NCBI RefSeq assembly: GCF_003315205.1
Contig: NZ_QNRR01000007.1
Location: 62,001-126,000, forward strand
Length of the DNA: 64,000 bases
Direction of reading: 5' to 3'
Source: Roseimicrobium gellanilyticum
GTDB lineage: Bacteria > Verrucomicrobiota > Verrucomicrobiia > Verrucomicrobiales > Verrucomicrobiaceae
The notes beneath the pieces are model-generated. The model saw nothing but the letters and a program-made list of their open reading frames with translations. It did not search any database and was not told the origin of the DNA. This document shows, piece after piece, positions 23,197 through 36,600 of this stretch. Numbering within the stretch: position 1 is the stretch's first letter; every line of letters starts with the position of its first letter. Position numbers and translations under genes: made by a program.

Positions 23197-24426
23197 TCAC
23201 TCTCCGGATGTCGCATTCTTGTGCCGAAAGGCCACGATGCGGAGTTTCCCGGATTCGACCTCGTAGAGGCGGCTGAGGTCGCTGAGATGCATGAGCATGA
23301 AGGGCTGCATCAAGCTGGAGCCATTCTTGGTGTAGACGAGATCGTCCGCCACGTAGTTGCAGGAGTGCCGTGCGTACTCGTCAGGAGTGACAAACATCAA
23401 TACATCACCAAAGCGATACGGCGGATTTACACGGTCGAAGTTTTCAAGGATGGCAGTGGTGGCAAGGCGCTCGTCCAGGTAGTGCTGCTCAGCGGAAGCG
23501 TTGAAGAAATTCAACGTCGCCCAATGACAGTCAGGAAGACGGCCCATCATCGCGAGATCGGAGCCGGGATAGGAATAGAGAAACTTGCGTGAGAGCGGGG
23601 GGAGCAGATGCAGCAGATCCAGGTGATTGATACCCTGGGTGTTTGTCACTGCCATCAGCAGGGGTTCCAGCTCCTTGCGTCGTAACCCCAGTCCCATGGA
23701 CCAGTAGTTCAGGACCGTGGGAATGTCTGTGGTGGAGTCGACTTCAAGTCTGGCAAAGACTGTCTGGATACGGGTCAGCTTTCGGGCCACGAGGCGCGCC
23801 TCGGACTCCGAGCGGGAAAGCCGCATGAGTACGGGCGCATCCGAGAATGCCAGCGTGCCTCCGCGATTGTAGGCGTAGTGGCGCAATGCCTCAACGATGT
23901 GATCTGGCAAACCGGTGCCTTCAGCCCACTTTGCCACCGTTGGTGTGAGAAAGAAGATGGGATATTGGTGAAATTCGTTGCCGGGATGTTTCCCCAGCAT
24001 GCTGTAAACGGCGGAGCGCGACTCAGATGTCATTTCCTCGAGATCCTTTTCCGAGGGGAAAAGATACGCGACTTCATCCGTGAGCGTCATGCGCGCGGGA
24101 TCGAGGAGGGACTTGATGAATCTCTCGTTCAGCCCTGCACCCGCCAGGAACTGTGGTAGTTCACCAAGCATCTTGCGTGGCACGCTCCATCGCGACACGG
24201 GACTGGGAAGCTTGAATTGGTTGGTAAGGTTTTCCGGCGCCTCGAGGAAGAATTTATAGCACTGAAGACGGCCCCACGGGCCGGACTTGGTATGATAAGG
24301 TGCCTGCACGCTCAAAGGCTCAGTGGTCTCCGCCACTGCTGCGGTGCCCCCTGGAAACATCAAGCACAGAAGATACAGCAGGGCGCGAGTGGGAGAGGTG
24401 AAGCAAGCAACGCGCGGAAAGACCAT
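23197..24426 (-). CDS. Secreted protein with NlpC/P60-like catalytic pattern
   Basis: The 409-residue product has an N-terminal signal (about 1-32) and an unrecognised helical region (about 50-280). The C-terminal part shows the order DCHWATLNFF (Cys300), FGDVLMF, ARHSCNYVADD (His354) and VYTKNG (Asn368). A helix-borne Cys, a GD-hydrophobic strand, a His strand and a polar third residue are the pattern of NlpC/P60 papain-like enzymes, which cleave peptidoglycan stem peptides. The match is from pattern, not overall similarity, so the enzyme role is inference. The gene is divergent from the giant surface-protein gene, with 239 bases between them. Confidence 0.6.
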   Translation of the reverse strand: MVFPRVACFTSPTRALLYLLCLMFPGGTAAVAETTEPLSVQAPYHTKSGPWGRLQCYKFFLEAPENLTNQFKLPSPVSRWSVPRKMLGELPQFLAGAGLNERFIKSLLDPARMTLTDEVAYLFPSEKDLEEMTSESRSAVYSMLGKHPGNEFHQYPIFFLTPTVAKWAEGTGLPDHIVEALRHYAYNRGGTLAFSDAPVLMRLSRSESEARLVARKLTRIQTVFARLEVDSTTDIPTVLNYWSMGLGLRRKELEPLLMAVTNTQGINHLDLLHLLPPLSRKFLYSYPGSDLAMMGRLPDCHWATLNFFNASAEQHYLDERLATTAILENFDRVNPPYRFGDVLMFVTPDEYARHSCNYVADDLVYTKNGSSLMQPFMLMHLSDLSRLYEVESGKLRIVAFRHKNATSGE

Positions 24427-24665
24427 GCCGTCACTCTACAATGTTCGCGTGATGCTTATGGCATAAAAATGATCATTAGGATCACGCTAAAGAAAAACTC
24501 TAGATTGTTTCGGCGCCTTTGCTGAAGGCGCGATCGCAGCCGTCCCGCATGTGGAGCAATCCACAAAATGATGGGCCATGAAAGTAGATTCGAAAATAAT
24601 GACCGCACTTAGCTGATGGGCGGCTCATCAGCCTTTGTAGACAAGCCTCACATGATATTTCCGCT
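24427..24665. promoter_or_regulatory. Divergent control region with two hairpins before the giant gene
   Basis: The 239-base region separates two divergent genes. It holds a hairpin at 24513-24531 (GCGCCTT/AAGGCGC, 5-base loop) and one at 24612-24632 (GCTGATG/CATCAGC, 7-base loop). The second ends 33 bases before the start codon of the 13-kb gene and would lie in its leader. They may be operators or leader structures; no known riboswitch was recognised. Confidence 0.4.
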
Positions 24666-27600
24666 ATGATTACTGGATACATACAGTTGCTCAAGGATGC
24701 CTCACTAAGAGCTGCGAGGAGGGTGATAAAGAAGAGCGGGTATGTATTTGTCATGGGAATTCTCGTCGGGACGTCACGGGCGCAAACCACAGGGACGTAC
24801 ACGGACACCAATGGCGGTAATTGGTCGGATACCGCCAGCTGGTCTGGTGGTGTGGTGCCCAACGGCATTGACGACATCGCAAACCTCCTGAACGTGATTG
24901 CCGCCAACAGCACAGTCACTCTCAATGTGCCTGTGACTCTCGGAACGTTGAACTTTGGGGATACGTCCCAAAGCTACACCATTGCAGGAAGCGGATCCAA
25001 TGTGCTGACCTTTGATGTCTCGACAGGTGCGGCACAGTTGAACTTCGGCTCCGGAGGTAATACCACGGCAAATAACATCATCTCTGCCGGCATCGTTCTG
25101 AACGATCAATTGGATATCGTGCTGAATGACACCGGGAGCCGCCAGGCGCTGACGCTCTCTGGAATCATCAGCACAGGTGTGGGCGGTCCTGCTGCGGGTG
25201 CCGTTGCCTTGAATGTTACCAATCCCACGGAGGTCCCCACGGGTTCCAGCACACGCTGGAATGAGCTCATCATGACGGGAGCGAACACCTTCACGGGCCA
25301 AGTCGTGATCAACTCTGGAAGTGTCCGCTATGAAACAAGCAACAGGGCCGCTGGTGCTTCCGGAGTGGGAAATGAGACCATTGTGCTGGGATCGGGAAGG
25401 CTCGATCTCCGCGGGCTCAACTTCAAACAGAGCGCAAGCGTCGCTGAGATCTTCAGGCTGAATGGTCATGGCCTGTACAATGCCGGAGCGCTCGTGAACA
25501 GCACTGGCGTCGCTGCCATCAACCAGCTTATTCTCGACGGGAACTCCACAATCAACTCTGAAAGCCGTATCGATATGAGGCAGGTGGAGGGCGGCGGAGC
25601 GCTGGCCACGCTGGACATGGGTGGCTTCACCCTGAACAAATTCGGCGAGCAGGACTTTGCCCTGGTCGATACCATCATTCTCAATCCAGGAATCATCAAC
25701 GTTTACGAAGGGGAACTGAGGTTCGAGTCGAGCAGTCCGGCGTCCGCGAATCCGACCATGGCGAGTGGTCTCACGATCAACATCGCCTACAATCCTAATC
25801 GATTCGATGGTGTGGACCCAGCGAATGGAACACGGACGAGCGGAGACCCCTACGCGGTGACGAACATTAGCGATACCACAGGGAACGCTTTGTTTGAGGC
25901 GCGCATTGAGTTCTACAATCAAAACGTCACCCACACTGGGCTCAACATCAATTTGAACCGCGGCTCCATTGATCGGAGCGGTGTTACTACGACCGGTACC
26001 TCCTTCAACACTATCCTTGATGCTACGAGCACCATCACACTTGTAGGTGGCACCGTGCGCGACAATTTCTTCAACATCGCCGGAGGCAGCTCCGCCTACA
26101 ACTCGGCCATCAGCGCCTATGATGATCCTGGAGCGTTGATCATTGAAGGGGAGATCGTGGGAGATTCCAGCACCGGAATCACGAAGCGGGGAAATCGAGA
26201 GCTGCGCCTGACCAATGCCAATGAAAATTTCACGGGCACTTTCCTGATCAAACAAAACCCAGGTCGCTATCTTCCAACCGGGTTCCAGACTGGTGGTGGT
26301 CAGGTTGAGAAGCAGTGGGCATCTGTGGCGTTGAGTGGTGCTTCGGGTGGGCTGACAAAGGCGTCCAAGGTCGAGATTACCCGTTCAGCAACCCTCTGGC
26401 TGGACAACACAGCTGCCAACAGCAATGACCGTCTCAATGATCTGGGTATCATGGATCTCAAGAACGGGTACCTGCTGCTATCTACAAATGCCAGCGTGAC
26501 CAATACCGAGAACTTCGGGAATGTGCACTCCTCGGTGGGAACCAACAAACTGTTCATTGATACGCGGGCAGGCGGTCGCGCTGACATTTCGCTGGAGAGC
26601 CTGAACATTTCAGAAGGTTCGGTGCTGAAGATCGCCCATGTGAACTCCACCGCAACTTGGGGGACGGCAGCTGGCACAGATCGCATTGCTTTGAACGATC
26701 TCGGCTCCATCACTCTGGTCGGGAATGCCTCGGGTAGCATGGACAGGGCGATTGTGCTCGGTGCCTTTGGTTCCATTTCACCAGGTGCCGGCGGCGCCAC
26801 GGTGACACGTCCCCTGGCAGCCTTGGAGAATGCCCAGGCGCGGTCCAATGTCATGGCCCGTCTTCTGACGGTGGAGAACGTCGGCGGGGTGGACTACCTG
26901 CGACCACTGCTCAACTCCGAGTATGACACGAGCACTGCCGATCCGTCGGCAAATGCGAACTGGATGATAACCGGATCCTTGGGGACATTTGGCAACAAGA
27001 ACAATGCCATCAACATTTCCACCAGTCGTGCCATCAACTCGATCACCGTCGGTGATACCTCCAATGACAACAGCAACGGTGAGTATGTGCGCATCAAGGA
27101 TGGGGAGACTCTGACAATCAACTCCGGGATCATCAACTTCGCCAACTACGGATTCGGAAATGCGGTGAATACGGAGGCCTCCGTCCGGGGTGGAATGATC
27201 AGCATGAATGGTCGCATGGCCATCATCAACAGTGGCAGCTTCTGGGAGGATCTGGACCGCAATGAAGCGAACTACTACAACTACCTTTCCGGGAACAGCG
27301 CCTACATGCGCTCGACCATCATCAATGCGAATGGTTTGCTGAAGACGGGGCGGAACAATCTCTATCTGGATACCTGGAATCAGTTTATCGCGGGAAGCAA
27401 GGCCTACGTGACGGATGAAGCCAGCTTGGTGGTGCGTCATAGCGGTGCCCTTGGAGGCATTTCTGAGGTGGTTATCACGGGGCAGGGCAACTTCCTCCTT
27501 CAAGGTGGTGTAAACATCACAGGAACAGACATCCGGGTCACGCCTCTGGATACCGACCGGGTGATCCTGCGCTCTGAGTCCCACCACAACACTTGGGGTG

Positions 27601-30600
27601 GAAACATTATCCTGGATACTGTTGATTCCTCGGGGTCGAAGGAGAATCAACGGCATCGGCTCACCGCCTTGGCCAATGCCACGCTCACGGTCTACGGGGA
27701 CATCTATGTGGACCCCACGGCCAGCGCCAATGCCACCGCGAGCGATCTCTGGGATGATTCATTCATCCTTGCACATGATAGTACTGCCAGCGGCATTGTG
27801 AACTTGCGGGGTAGAGTGATGGATCTTCCCACCGGACCTCTGGGTATGCCCGTCAATGTCCGTGGTGACACGGCCACGACGATTGACCGGAATCACGCGC
27901 TGCGCTTCCAGATTTCCGGTGCTGATGACGCCAACCTCAATGTCTTCCAGCAGTGGAATGCCACGGGACGCATCGATATCCGGCAGGGCTATTTTCGGGT
28001 GCTCTACGATCCCACGACTTCCCCAGATGGGACTGGCTTCCTGAGCGATACCGCCCGCAGCCGCATACTGGCCAATGACTACCTCACCCGCCTTGTGCTG
28101 GGAGGTGATGGCTCTACCGCGCAGACGTACCACTCCCACCTGATGCTCACGCGGGATGGTCAGGTCATCAACCATCCCTATTTGTACTCGCACAATGACA
28201 ACCGAAATGGAACACAGACCATTGGTGGCGAGAACCGGAGTGGAACGGTATATCTCGGAAGTTCGGACAATAGCGTGAACTTCGGTCTTCAGTTTGTGAA
28301 CCAGGGAGGAGATCGGGACGTTCGCTTCCTTCAGGTGCGTGGTGGAACCATGGTTTTCAACGGCCGCTTGGACGATGAAGGCACCAGCGTGAACTCGAGC
28401 ATTTCCGTGGTTGGACCAGGCACGGTGAGATTCAATGGAAACGCCATTGGGACATCGGACGTGGAACGCTGGAATTTCATCGGTGGCAGCACGATTTGGG
28501 GGAATCACTTGGGGAACAACCGCTTTGCTCTCTCCTCCGCCGTGTCGACCTTTGGTGGTGGTACTCTCACCCTTGAGGCGCAGGCTTCTGCATTCTCCCA
28601 GTCGCTGTCCGGAAACATCTATCTGCTTGCCGGTTCGGGGGGGATTGAAGCGCAGAACAACACCACACTGACGCTGGGATCCGGCACGGCAGTGCTTACG
28701 CGTCGCTCCGGTTCCACGCTGGCCTTCACTGAATCTGGCAATGGAGTGATCAATTTCACGTCCGCCTCAGGCACCCCCTCTTCGGATGGGGATCGCTTCG
28801 ACAGTTGGGCGGTATACGGCTCCGCGCTCAATAATATCACAGACTGGGCGGCCCGTAGCGGCACAAGCGGAGTACAAGCTTTTGCCGGATATGCGAATGA
28901 TACCTTTACCTCAGGTAGTCACACAAATGTCACGACTAATGCGGTCTTGGGTGGCAGTACCTCTACGGCATCCATTCGTTTTGGCTCTTCAGCATCCATC
29001 GATCTCGGAGGAGCAGGCAACACGCTGACCGTGGAGAATGGCGGCATCCTCATTCCAACCTCGGTCTCCGGATCTGTGAACATCGGCAACGGGAATCTCA
29101 CCAGCGCCTGGGCATCGGGCAACCATGATCTGGTCGTGCACAACTACGGCACCGGGACCACCACCATCTCGGCTGCCATTGTGGACAACGGGACGGACAA
29201 GGTGAATCTCGTGCATAGTGGAACCGGTACCACAGTGCTGGAGGCTGACAACACGTTCACCGGGGACATGCACATCAACGGCGGGGTGGTGAGCATTTCC
29301 TCTGAGGACCAGTTGGGCAATGTCAGCGGCACAATCGAACGCCTTATTCTCATGAACGGAGGCGGGAGTCACAGCAACAATGTTTCTGGTGGTACGCTCA
29401 TTTTCAACACGTCCAATGCACCTGGCGCTGCGGCGACGGGGACGTTCAACACCAATGGAACAGGAAACGTGTCATCCGTTACTCTGACGGGCGGAGGCTC
29501 GGGATACACGAGCGGAGTATGGGTACAGTCGGAAACTGGGGCCTCGGGTGAAACCTACGCGGGCATCTGGGCCATCATGAATTCTGGTAACATCCATCTG
29601 AACGGTGGAACGCTCCAGATCACCAACGACATCAGTCTGAACGGGGCAAGAACAATTTTCCTGGGCGCAAATGGCGGCACCTTGGATGTGCAGGCTGGCA
29701 GGACGCTCACCATCAATGGCCTGATCACGAGTGAAGCCAGCCATGTGAATTCCGGCAACGGCTATGCCAATGCAGACCACGTTGGAGGAGCTACGCAGCG
29801 CTACACGGACCGGAATCCCGACATGGGGGACCTCATCATCGATGGAGGCGGTCGTGTCATCATTACAGGCAATCCTGATGGAGGCGGGGCGCGTTCTTAC
29901 CTTGCTCCAGTGATCGGCGGTATTACCTGGATCAACGAAGGCATTTTGCGGCTGAGCATGCCGAGCTCTTCCGCCGCGGAGTGGTTGGGATCGAATCGGT
30001 CCTTTGCCGACAGTACCATCATTGGCGCCGATGGCACGCTCGAACTCGCAGGCGGCAATGGAGGCGATATCTACGAATGGTTCACCTTCGAAGGCAAAGG
30101 CTACCTGGGAGGAGGAACTATCCGGACTCTGGGCACGGCGCAGACTTATGACTTCACCGGACAACTTTTCATCGACAGTGACATCTACATCAACAACAAG
30201 AACGGATCGAACATTTACTTTGGTGAATCCACAGGCGCCTTCTACGGCCAGGGGGACATCATTCGAGGTGGTGCCAGTGGGGAGTTTCGCATCTACACGA
30301 ATGCGCCTGAGTGGACGGGTCAGCTGATTCTCGGTGGCGGTACAAACCGCATCTATGGAAATGGGAAGATCGGTGGTGCAACAGGGCTCACTCTCTCTCG
30401 CAATGCGTATCTGGGACTTGGAAACGGGGGCACTAGTGAAAATCAGTTCGACGATCGCCTGCCGGACAATCTCGCCATCGACTCCAATGGTTGGACGCGC
30501 CTGCGCATGGAGGCGACCGGGGGCGTCTACAGTGGTGTGGAACGGCTTGGCAGATACACCGCTCGGTGGGGGACCGCGGGTATCGAAGTGGATCTCGGTG

Positions 30601-33600
30601 CGGATATTGTGGCCGGAGCGGCCAGGCTTCCCGGAGACTATGCAGGCTTCCGATTCTCCGAGTTGGTCCGAGATAAAGGCGCAGTGTTCCAGTTCCGCAA
30701 CACGGACGGCGGTACCAGCATTGCTGGCGGGGACTTCACCTCACAGAGTGGTGGTAATCAGGCATTGTTCATGGTGGACACATTGCCGGAGATGTTTGGC
30801 TCAGGGGATGGCACCAATGGCGACACGAAGATCATTGCTGGATTCTTCGGTGGTACACGGGCGGAGTGGTTCAGTGACACGACGGATCAGCGGATGAGCG
30901 ACACTTATGCGGCGCGGCACATGATGACTGCGGAGCAGGGGATAGATCCGACCACCGGAGAGACGGTCTACTACCTCCGTCCCTTGTCTGATGCTGAAGG
31001 TTCCACGGATTATCACAAGATTGGCAGCGCATCCACAGTCGTCAATGGATCGAGCCTCAGCGTGCTGAGGGATTGTGATGTAACCGCCGCGCAGAATCTC
31101 CGACTCACGGGTATTCAGACGGATGGCATTGGCGTGAATGAACTGACGGGACGCCGTGATCAGATTGTGACACTGGGTGAGGATATCACCATCAACTCCT
31201 TCTCCATTGGCCTCAACGTCTACGGTAATGGCGTGAACGGCAGCGGCGAGACAATGTCTCTGATGCTTCGCCGTGGCACCACGGTGACTGTGAATTCCGG
31301 CGTGCTGGCCTTTAACGGTCTCGGTGTGCAAAACCGCAACGGCGCTGGCCTGGATACCGGTGCAAACCTTGACATGCGAGGGTATGTTCATGGAGGGACC
31401 TTCGACTTCAACGGACAGCAGGCGATTCTGTTCAACATGAATCGCTGGGTCCATTACAACACGAGTGACGATCCCAATGCGTATCGCTCCGAAGACGGAG
31501 ATAATACCCATGTTCGTATCAATACCTCCATTACCAACACGGGTGGCAATGGTCTCATCAAAGCGGGAGGCGGATCCATCTTTCTCGAAGGAGCCAACAC
31601 CTACACAGGTGATACGACCATCGTAGAAGGCACGCTTTACGTAAGAAACAATCGGGCGCTGGGCCTGAGCGAACGGGTCAATGTGGTGGGAGATGGCCAG
31701 TTCGTCCTTGGCTACGGCACCTACGTTGATGGTGTCGACCTCTATGTCGGACCTCTCAACGGCAACAAGCTGGTGCTCTGGTCGGAGCAGGATGGCGGCT
31801 ACTGGGGAGGCGATGTGATCCTCGACAACATTGATGCTTCCGGAAACGCCGGTGGATTCCAGCGCAACTTCACCGCGAGGATCGGGAACGCCAGTTCCGC
31901 AATCTTCACACTGGGTGGAGATATCTACGGAGGTGGGCTGGATGCCAATGCCTATGGGGTCGCAGGAGCGGAAGGCGGTGTTGCACGCATCTTCAGCACG
32001 CTCACCAGTGCCGCGGGTATGTTGGACATCCGTGGTCGGGTGCGTGACACAGCGACCGGTGCGGTGGGCGCTCCTGTTACCACTGCCAACCAGAATGACC
32101 TGCTTCGCATGGAAGTGGTGGCCAGCACCAATGAGAACACAGTACAGCTCTGGCAGTCGTACGATGCTGCCGGGCGCATCTCGCTCCTGAGAGGCTCCCT
32201 GCGCTATGCAGGAAGTGGAAACTTCTACACTGCTGCAGCTGCCGCCGCCGTCAATCCGAACAACTTCATGTCAGGATTCCACATGGGTGGCCGAAGTGTC
32301 ATTGACAGCAATGGTGGATCTGGAACCGGAGACGCCACCTCCAACAGCAATCTGGGCTTCTTCCTCGCGAATGGGGGAACGACGTTCAATCTCTCTTCCT
32401 GGACGGTCGGCGGAGATCCCTATGATCCGGAAAACCTCAATGGGAATGACAACTGGGGCAGGGGAAATAACATTGGTAACTCCACGCTGGGTGGTGAGAA
32501 TCGGAGTGGTGAGGTCATCTTTGGCACGGGCACCGGTACCGTGACCTTCACACCGTATCGCACGGCTGGCTCCAACCGCGATCTGCGCTTGTATGCAACC
32601 AAGGGTGGCGAGGTAACCATGCGAGTGAACTTCATCGATGGTGGAAATGCTGTGAATACAGTGAATACCTCGCTCACCAAGGTGGGCTCGGGCCGGGTGA
32701 ATCTGCAAGGCTCCTCAGCTGGCGGGAGCACCGTGGAGGGACTGAATGTGCTGGGTGGTGTGGTGGTCATGGAGGGCTATGGCTCCAATCTGAATCGGCG
32801 TGTGGGTAATGGCGCGCGCCTCCTCATGGGCGGTGGTATCCTGGTCATGGACGGCAGCGAAGCCTCATTCACCGAAAACTTTGGCAGTTTGACTTTGAAT
32901 CAAGGTGGCAACGGCATTGCGGCCCTTGGCAACGGACTTGGTGCCTTTGGCACCATCAGCATTGGAGGAACTGGCATCACGCGCAACGCGGGAGGGACGC
33001 TGCATCTCCAATCGATCGCTGGTGGCCTGGTTCGGTTCTCGGATGCAGCCATGGCCTCGCGGGCACGTCTGGGCTCTTTTGCCACGTTCGGTTCAGGCGT
33101 GGCGACCTCCACGATTGCCACGGATTGGGCTGCGACAGATGCCGCCGGGAACGTCATCGCCTTCACTGGCTATGCTACGGACACCTTCGGTGCGGGACAG
33201 CACACGGATATCACCAGTGCCGGTCTCGCGGGTGGGATCACAGATTCAGTCCGCTTCAATAGCGCGGCAGGAACCATTGCTACTGGCAATCTGGTCCTTA
33301 ATGACGGCGGTATTCTGATCACCAGCAATCACACCGGTGGCACCGCCATGGCTGCTGGAGTCGGGATCACGACCAGTGGTACTGCGGTAGACCTGCTCGT
33401 GCACAACTATGCATCCTCCGCCGTGACCATCGCAGGTGATATCTCCGGTGGCCAGAATGTGGTGTTCACAGGCAGTGGCGAGACTGTTCTCTCCGGCACG
33501 AATACCTACACCGGAACTACGCACCTGAACGGCGCTGCCATTGTTTCTGTGGATGGTATAGAGCGCTTTGGCGCTACCTCGGGTTTTGTGATGAATGGGG

Positions 33601-36600
33601 GTACGCTTCGATACACGGGCACCGCACCCAGCTCGGTGCTCACTGCTGGAGTTGTCCTTGGCGGCAACGATGGCAACATCGATGTCACCGATGTTGGCGG
33701 TGTGTTTGTCTCCAAGGCGGTTTTCAGTTCCGATGCCAATGTGATTTCCACCTATGGCACGAACCCCAACAGCGGAGGGCTGTTCATCACTGGTGCCGGT
33801 ACTTTCCAGATGGGTAACCGGGCGACCGAGACGACTGTTGCCGATGTCGCTGGCGTGATGAACACGTACACAGGTGTGACCGTGATCGGTGATGGTGTCC
33901 AGGCGACACGTGTGGACGTGCAGGGCATGACAAATGACTCCGGCAACAACGTCTATATTACCCCGTTTGGCACCACGGAGGGATGGGCAGATGGCACCAT
34001 TGTCCGGAATAACGCAACACTTGAGCTGTCTCCAAAACGTGGCGACGTCAACCACGACAGTCAGATTCGCCTCCGTGAGTGGCTCCAGTTTGGCGAATCT
34101 GCGGCGGACAACGTTACACTGCGAATGACCACGCAACGGGAAGTCGCGATGGATGGCATGGTTCATGTCGTCGGCAACCTTCTGATCGAGGTGGGTAACG
34201 GAGGATATGCCGATGCGAATGGTACCGGCAACGGTACCCTTACTTTCGGTGCCAATGAGGGCGGACTCTATGGTGATGGGAACATCATCATCAATGGCGA
34301 CGGCACGGTCTCATTCCGCAGCAGTATACCTAACTTCACTGGGAGCATTGACATTCAGGATGGCAATCTCAATGTCTATGGCAATGGACTCCCCTTTGGT
34401 TCAGGCACCTCACCGATTATGATGGGGCTCAATGGTGAAACGGGCCAGGTTCGGCTTCTACATTTGGCAGAGAATGGGTCCAACAGTCCCACCACTGCCT
34501 TTGACAGCGGTGCCACGGACTACACGATCGCGCGTGACATCATCGTACGAAACACGTCCCAAGATGTGCGCATCGGTGGTGGATACTATGCGCTGAACGG
34601 CACCGTTCGCTTCACCGGCAAGATCCAACTCGGAGATGGCGGCCCTGGTTCCACACCCACTGTGCGCCTCTACTATGAAGACACGGAAGGGCTTGATCAA
34701 GCCATCTACGGTGTACAGCAGCAGACCATTCTGGAGTTCTCGGGCGGATTCAGTGGGGCAGGAAATTTGCTGATCGATGTGAACGAAGGTGGGAGTGCCA
34801 ACGATACCATTCACGATATCTATGGAATCTTCCACTTCACGGCAGACAATAGTGCCTGGACTGGCATGCTGGATATTGGAGCCGATACGGGCACATCAAG
34901 CAATCCACCGGCCGTGGACACGGACGATACCAACGTAGTCCGCTTGGGGCATGTGAACGCACTCAATGACAACCTAGTGCGATTCAGAAACTCGGGAATC
35001 CTACAGATGGCCGGCCTGAGCAAGATCTTCACTCAAAATTTCCTATTCATCGGAGGGGCAGGCTTTCATACTAGCTCTCGAATTGAAAACGCTGGCCCGG
35101 TAGATGCCTGGGTGACGTTTCACTCATTGCAAACTGGCCTGCAGTATCAGGACATTGGAGTGGGCTTGGCTGATGGAACTTACTGGACGGATCTTGGAAA
35201 CGTGACCGGAAAGCTTGGGGTCATCAAGACTGGCTCGGGTAATACAGTGCTGGGGGCTTCCACCGGCGGTGGAAATGCTCCTGGCTCATTCAGCAGTTAC
35301 TCCGGGGATACAAGAATCCTGGAGGGGATTCTCTATGCCGGATCCAACAATGCCTTTTCGCCGAACTCAAGGTTTGTAGTGAGCGACAATGCGGAACTCA
35401 GTCTCTATTGGGATGATGCCAGCGCCGGGTTTGACAATATGATCGGTTCGTTGGTCGGAGCGATTCTCGCTCGAGTGGACATTCAGAACTCAACTTTCCG
35501 TGTGGGTGGAGACGGCACACATGATGCGGACTTCGCCGGTGTCATTTCTGGTGCGGGGAACCTGTACAAGGTAGGTGCTGGGACACAGAGGCTCTCCGGA
35601 ACGAATACGTTTTCGGGTAACGTGGCGGTGAGCCAAGGAACGCTTGTTGGTGGTGGCAACAACGCTTTTGGTGATGATTCGAACATCATCTATCTCGGTG
35701 GATTCCCCAATGATGGGAACAACCCTCTCGACGCCCGAGTGGAACTGCTGCTGGATGGTGCTGCAAGCGCAGTGAATCAGACCATTGTAATGAACGCGTT
35801 TGACGGGAATGACGAGGGCATTGTGGTCATCGGCACAAGAGCGACAAGTGGCACCTACGGGCTCACCAGTTCTGCGACGGTCGAAATGGCGCAGAATCTG
35901 TTCGCGGAGAGCGCCGGGACCTCGACCTTCCGGTTTGGTGGTGCCATCAGCGACTCTGGTTCGGAGAGGTCCATCATCAAGGTGGGATCTGGGACTGTTG
36001 AATTGGCCGAAGGGAATGTCTACGGCCCGGCGGGAGTTGCCGGAGCTGCCATCAATGGCGGGACTGTGATCCGTCATGGCACCCTCACCATCTCCAATGA
36101 GTTTGCTTTGGCCAGTACGGTGGTGGAGATGGGCGACACTCATCGTGCGCTGAGCCAGAATGCCTACTTGGCCACAACAAAGTCACTCATCTCGCCTGGC
36201 GCGGGGAGCTTTGATGCCTCAAGCAACGGCGCCGGTGGTGCTGGCACAGGTGCCTTTCTCAACGTGAAGGCTGAGGTCGACGGCGTTGCCATCACATCGG
36301 CGGACGTTGGCAAATGGATTCTGGTGAAGGATGAAGGGCTCGACCCCGAGCGCAATGGCGTGTACCGGATCGTGAGCGTGGACCCCACCTGCGGACAGAT
36401 GAATCTCGTCCGTGCGAGCGAGTTCGATGACAGCACTGAGATGTTGTACGGGACCAGTGTCGGAGTGACTTCGGGCACTTATGCAGGCCTCAGGTACTTC
36501 ATGGGTTCCAAGGATATCACCTCTGTGAATGCGGATAACACGGATCCTGTTCATTGGATGGCGGAGACTGGGAACCCGGACATCGCATTGCTTGCCACCC

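Noticed and set aside
24774-26255. 493-codon open frame on the minus strand opposite the giant gene
   Set aside because: It mirrors the repetitive, GC-biased codons of the giant gene, has no recognisable domain and is rich in Ile-His-Asp-Arg combinations typical of antisense readings.
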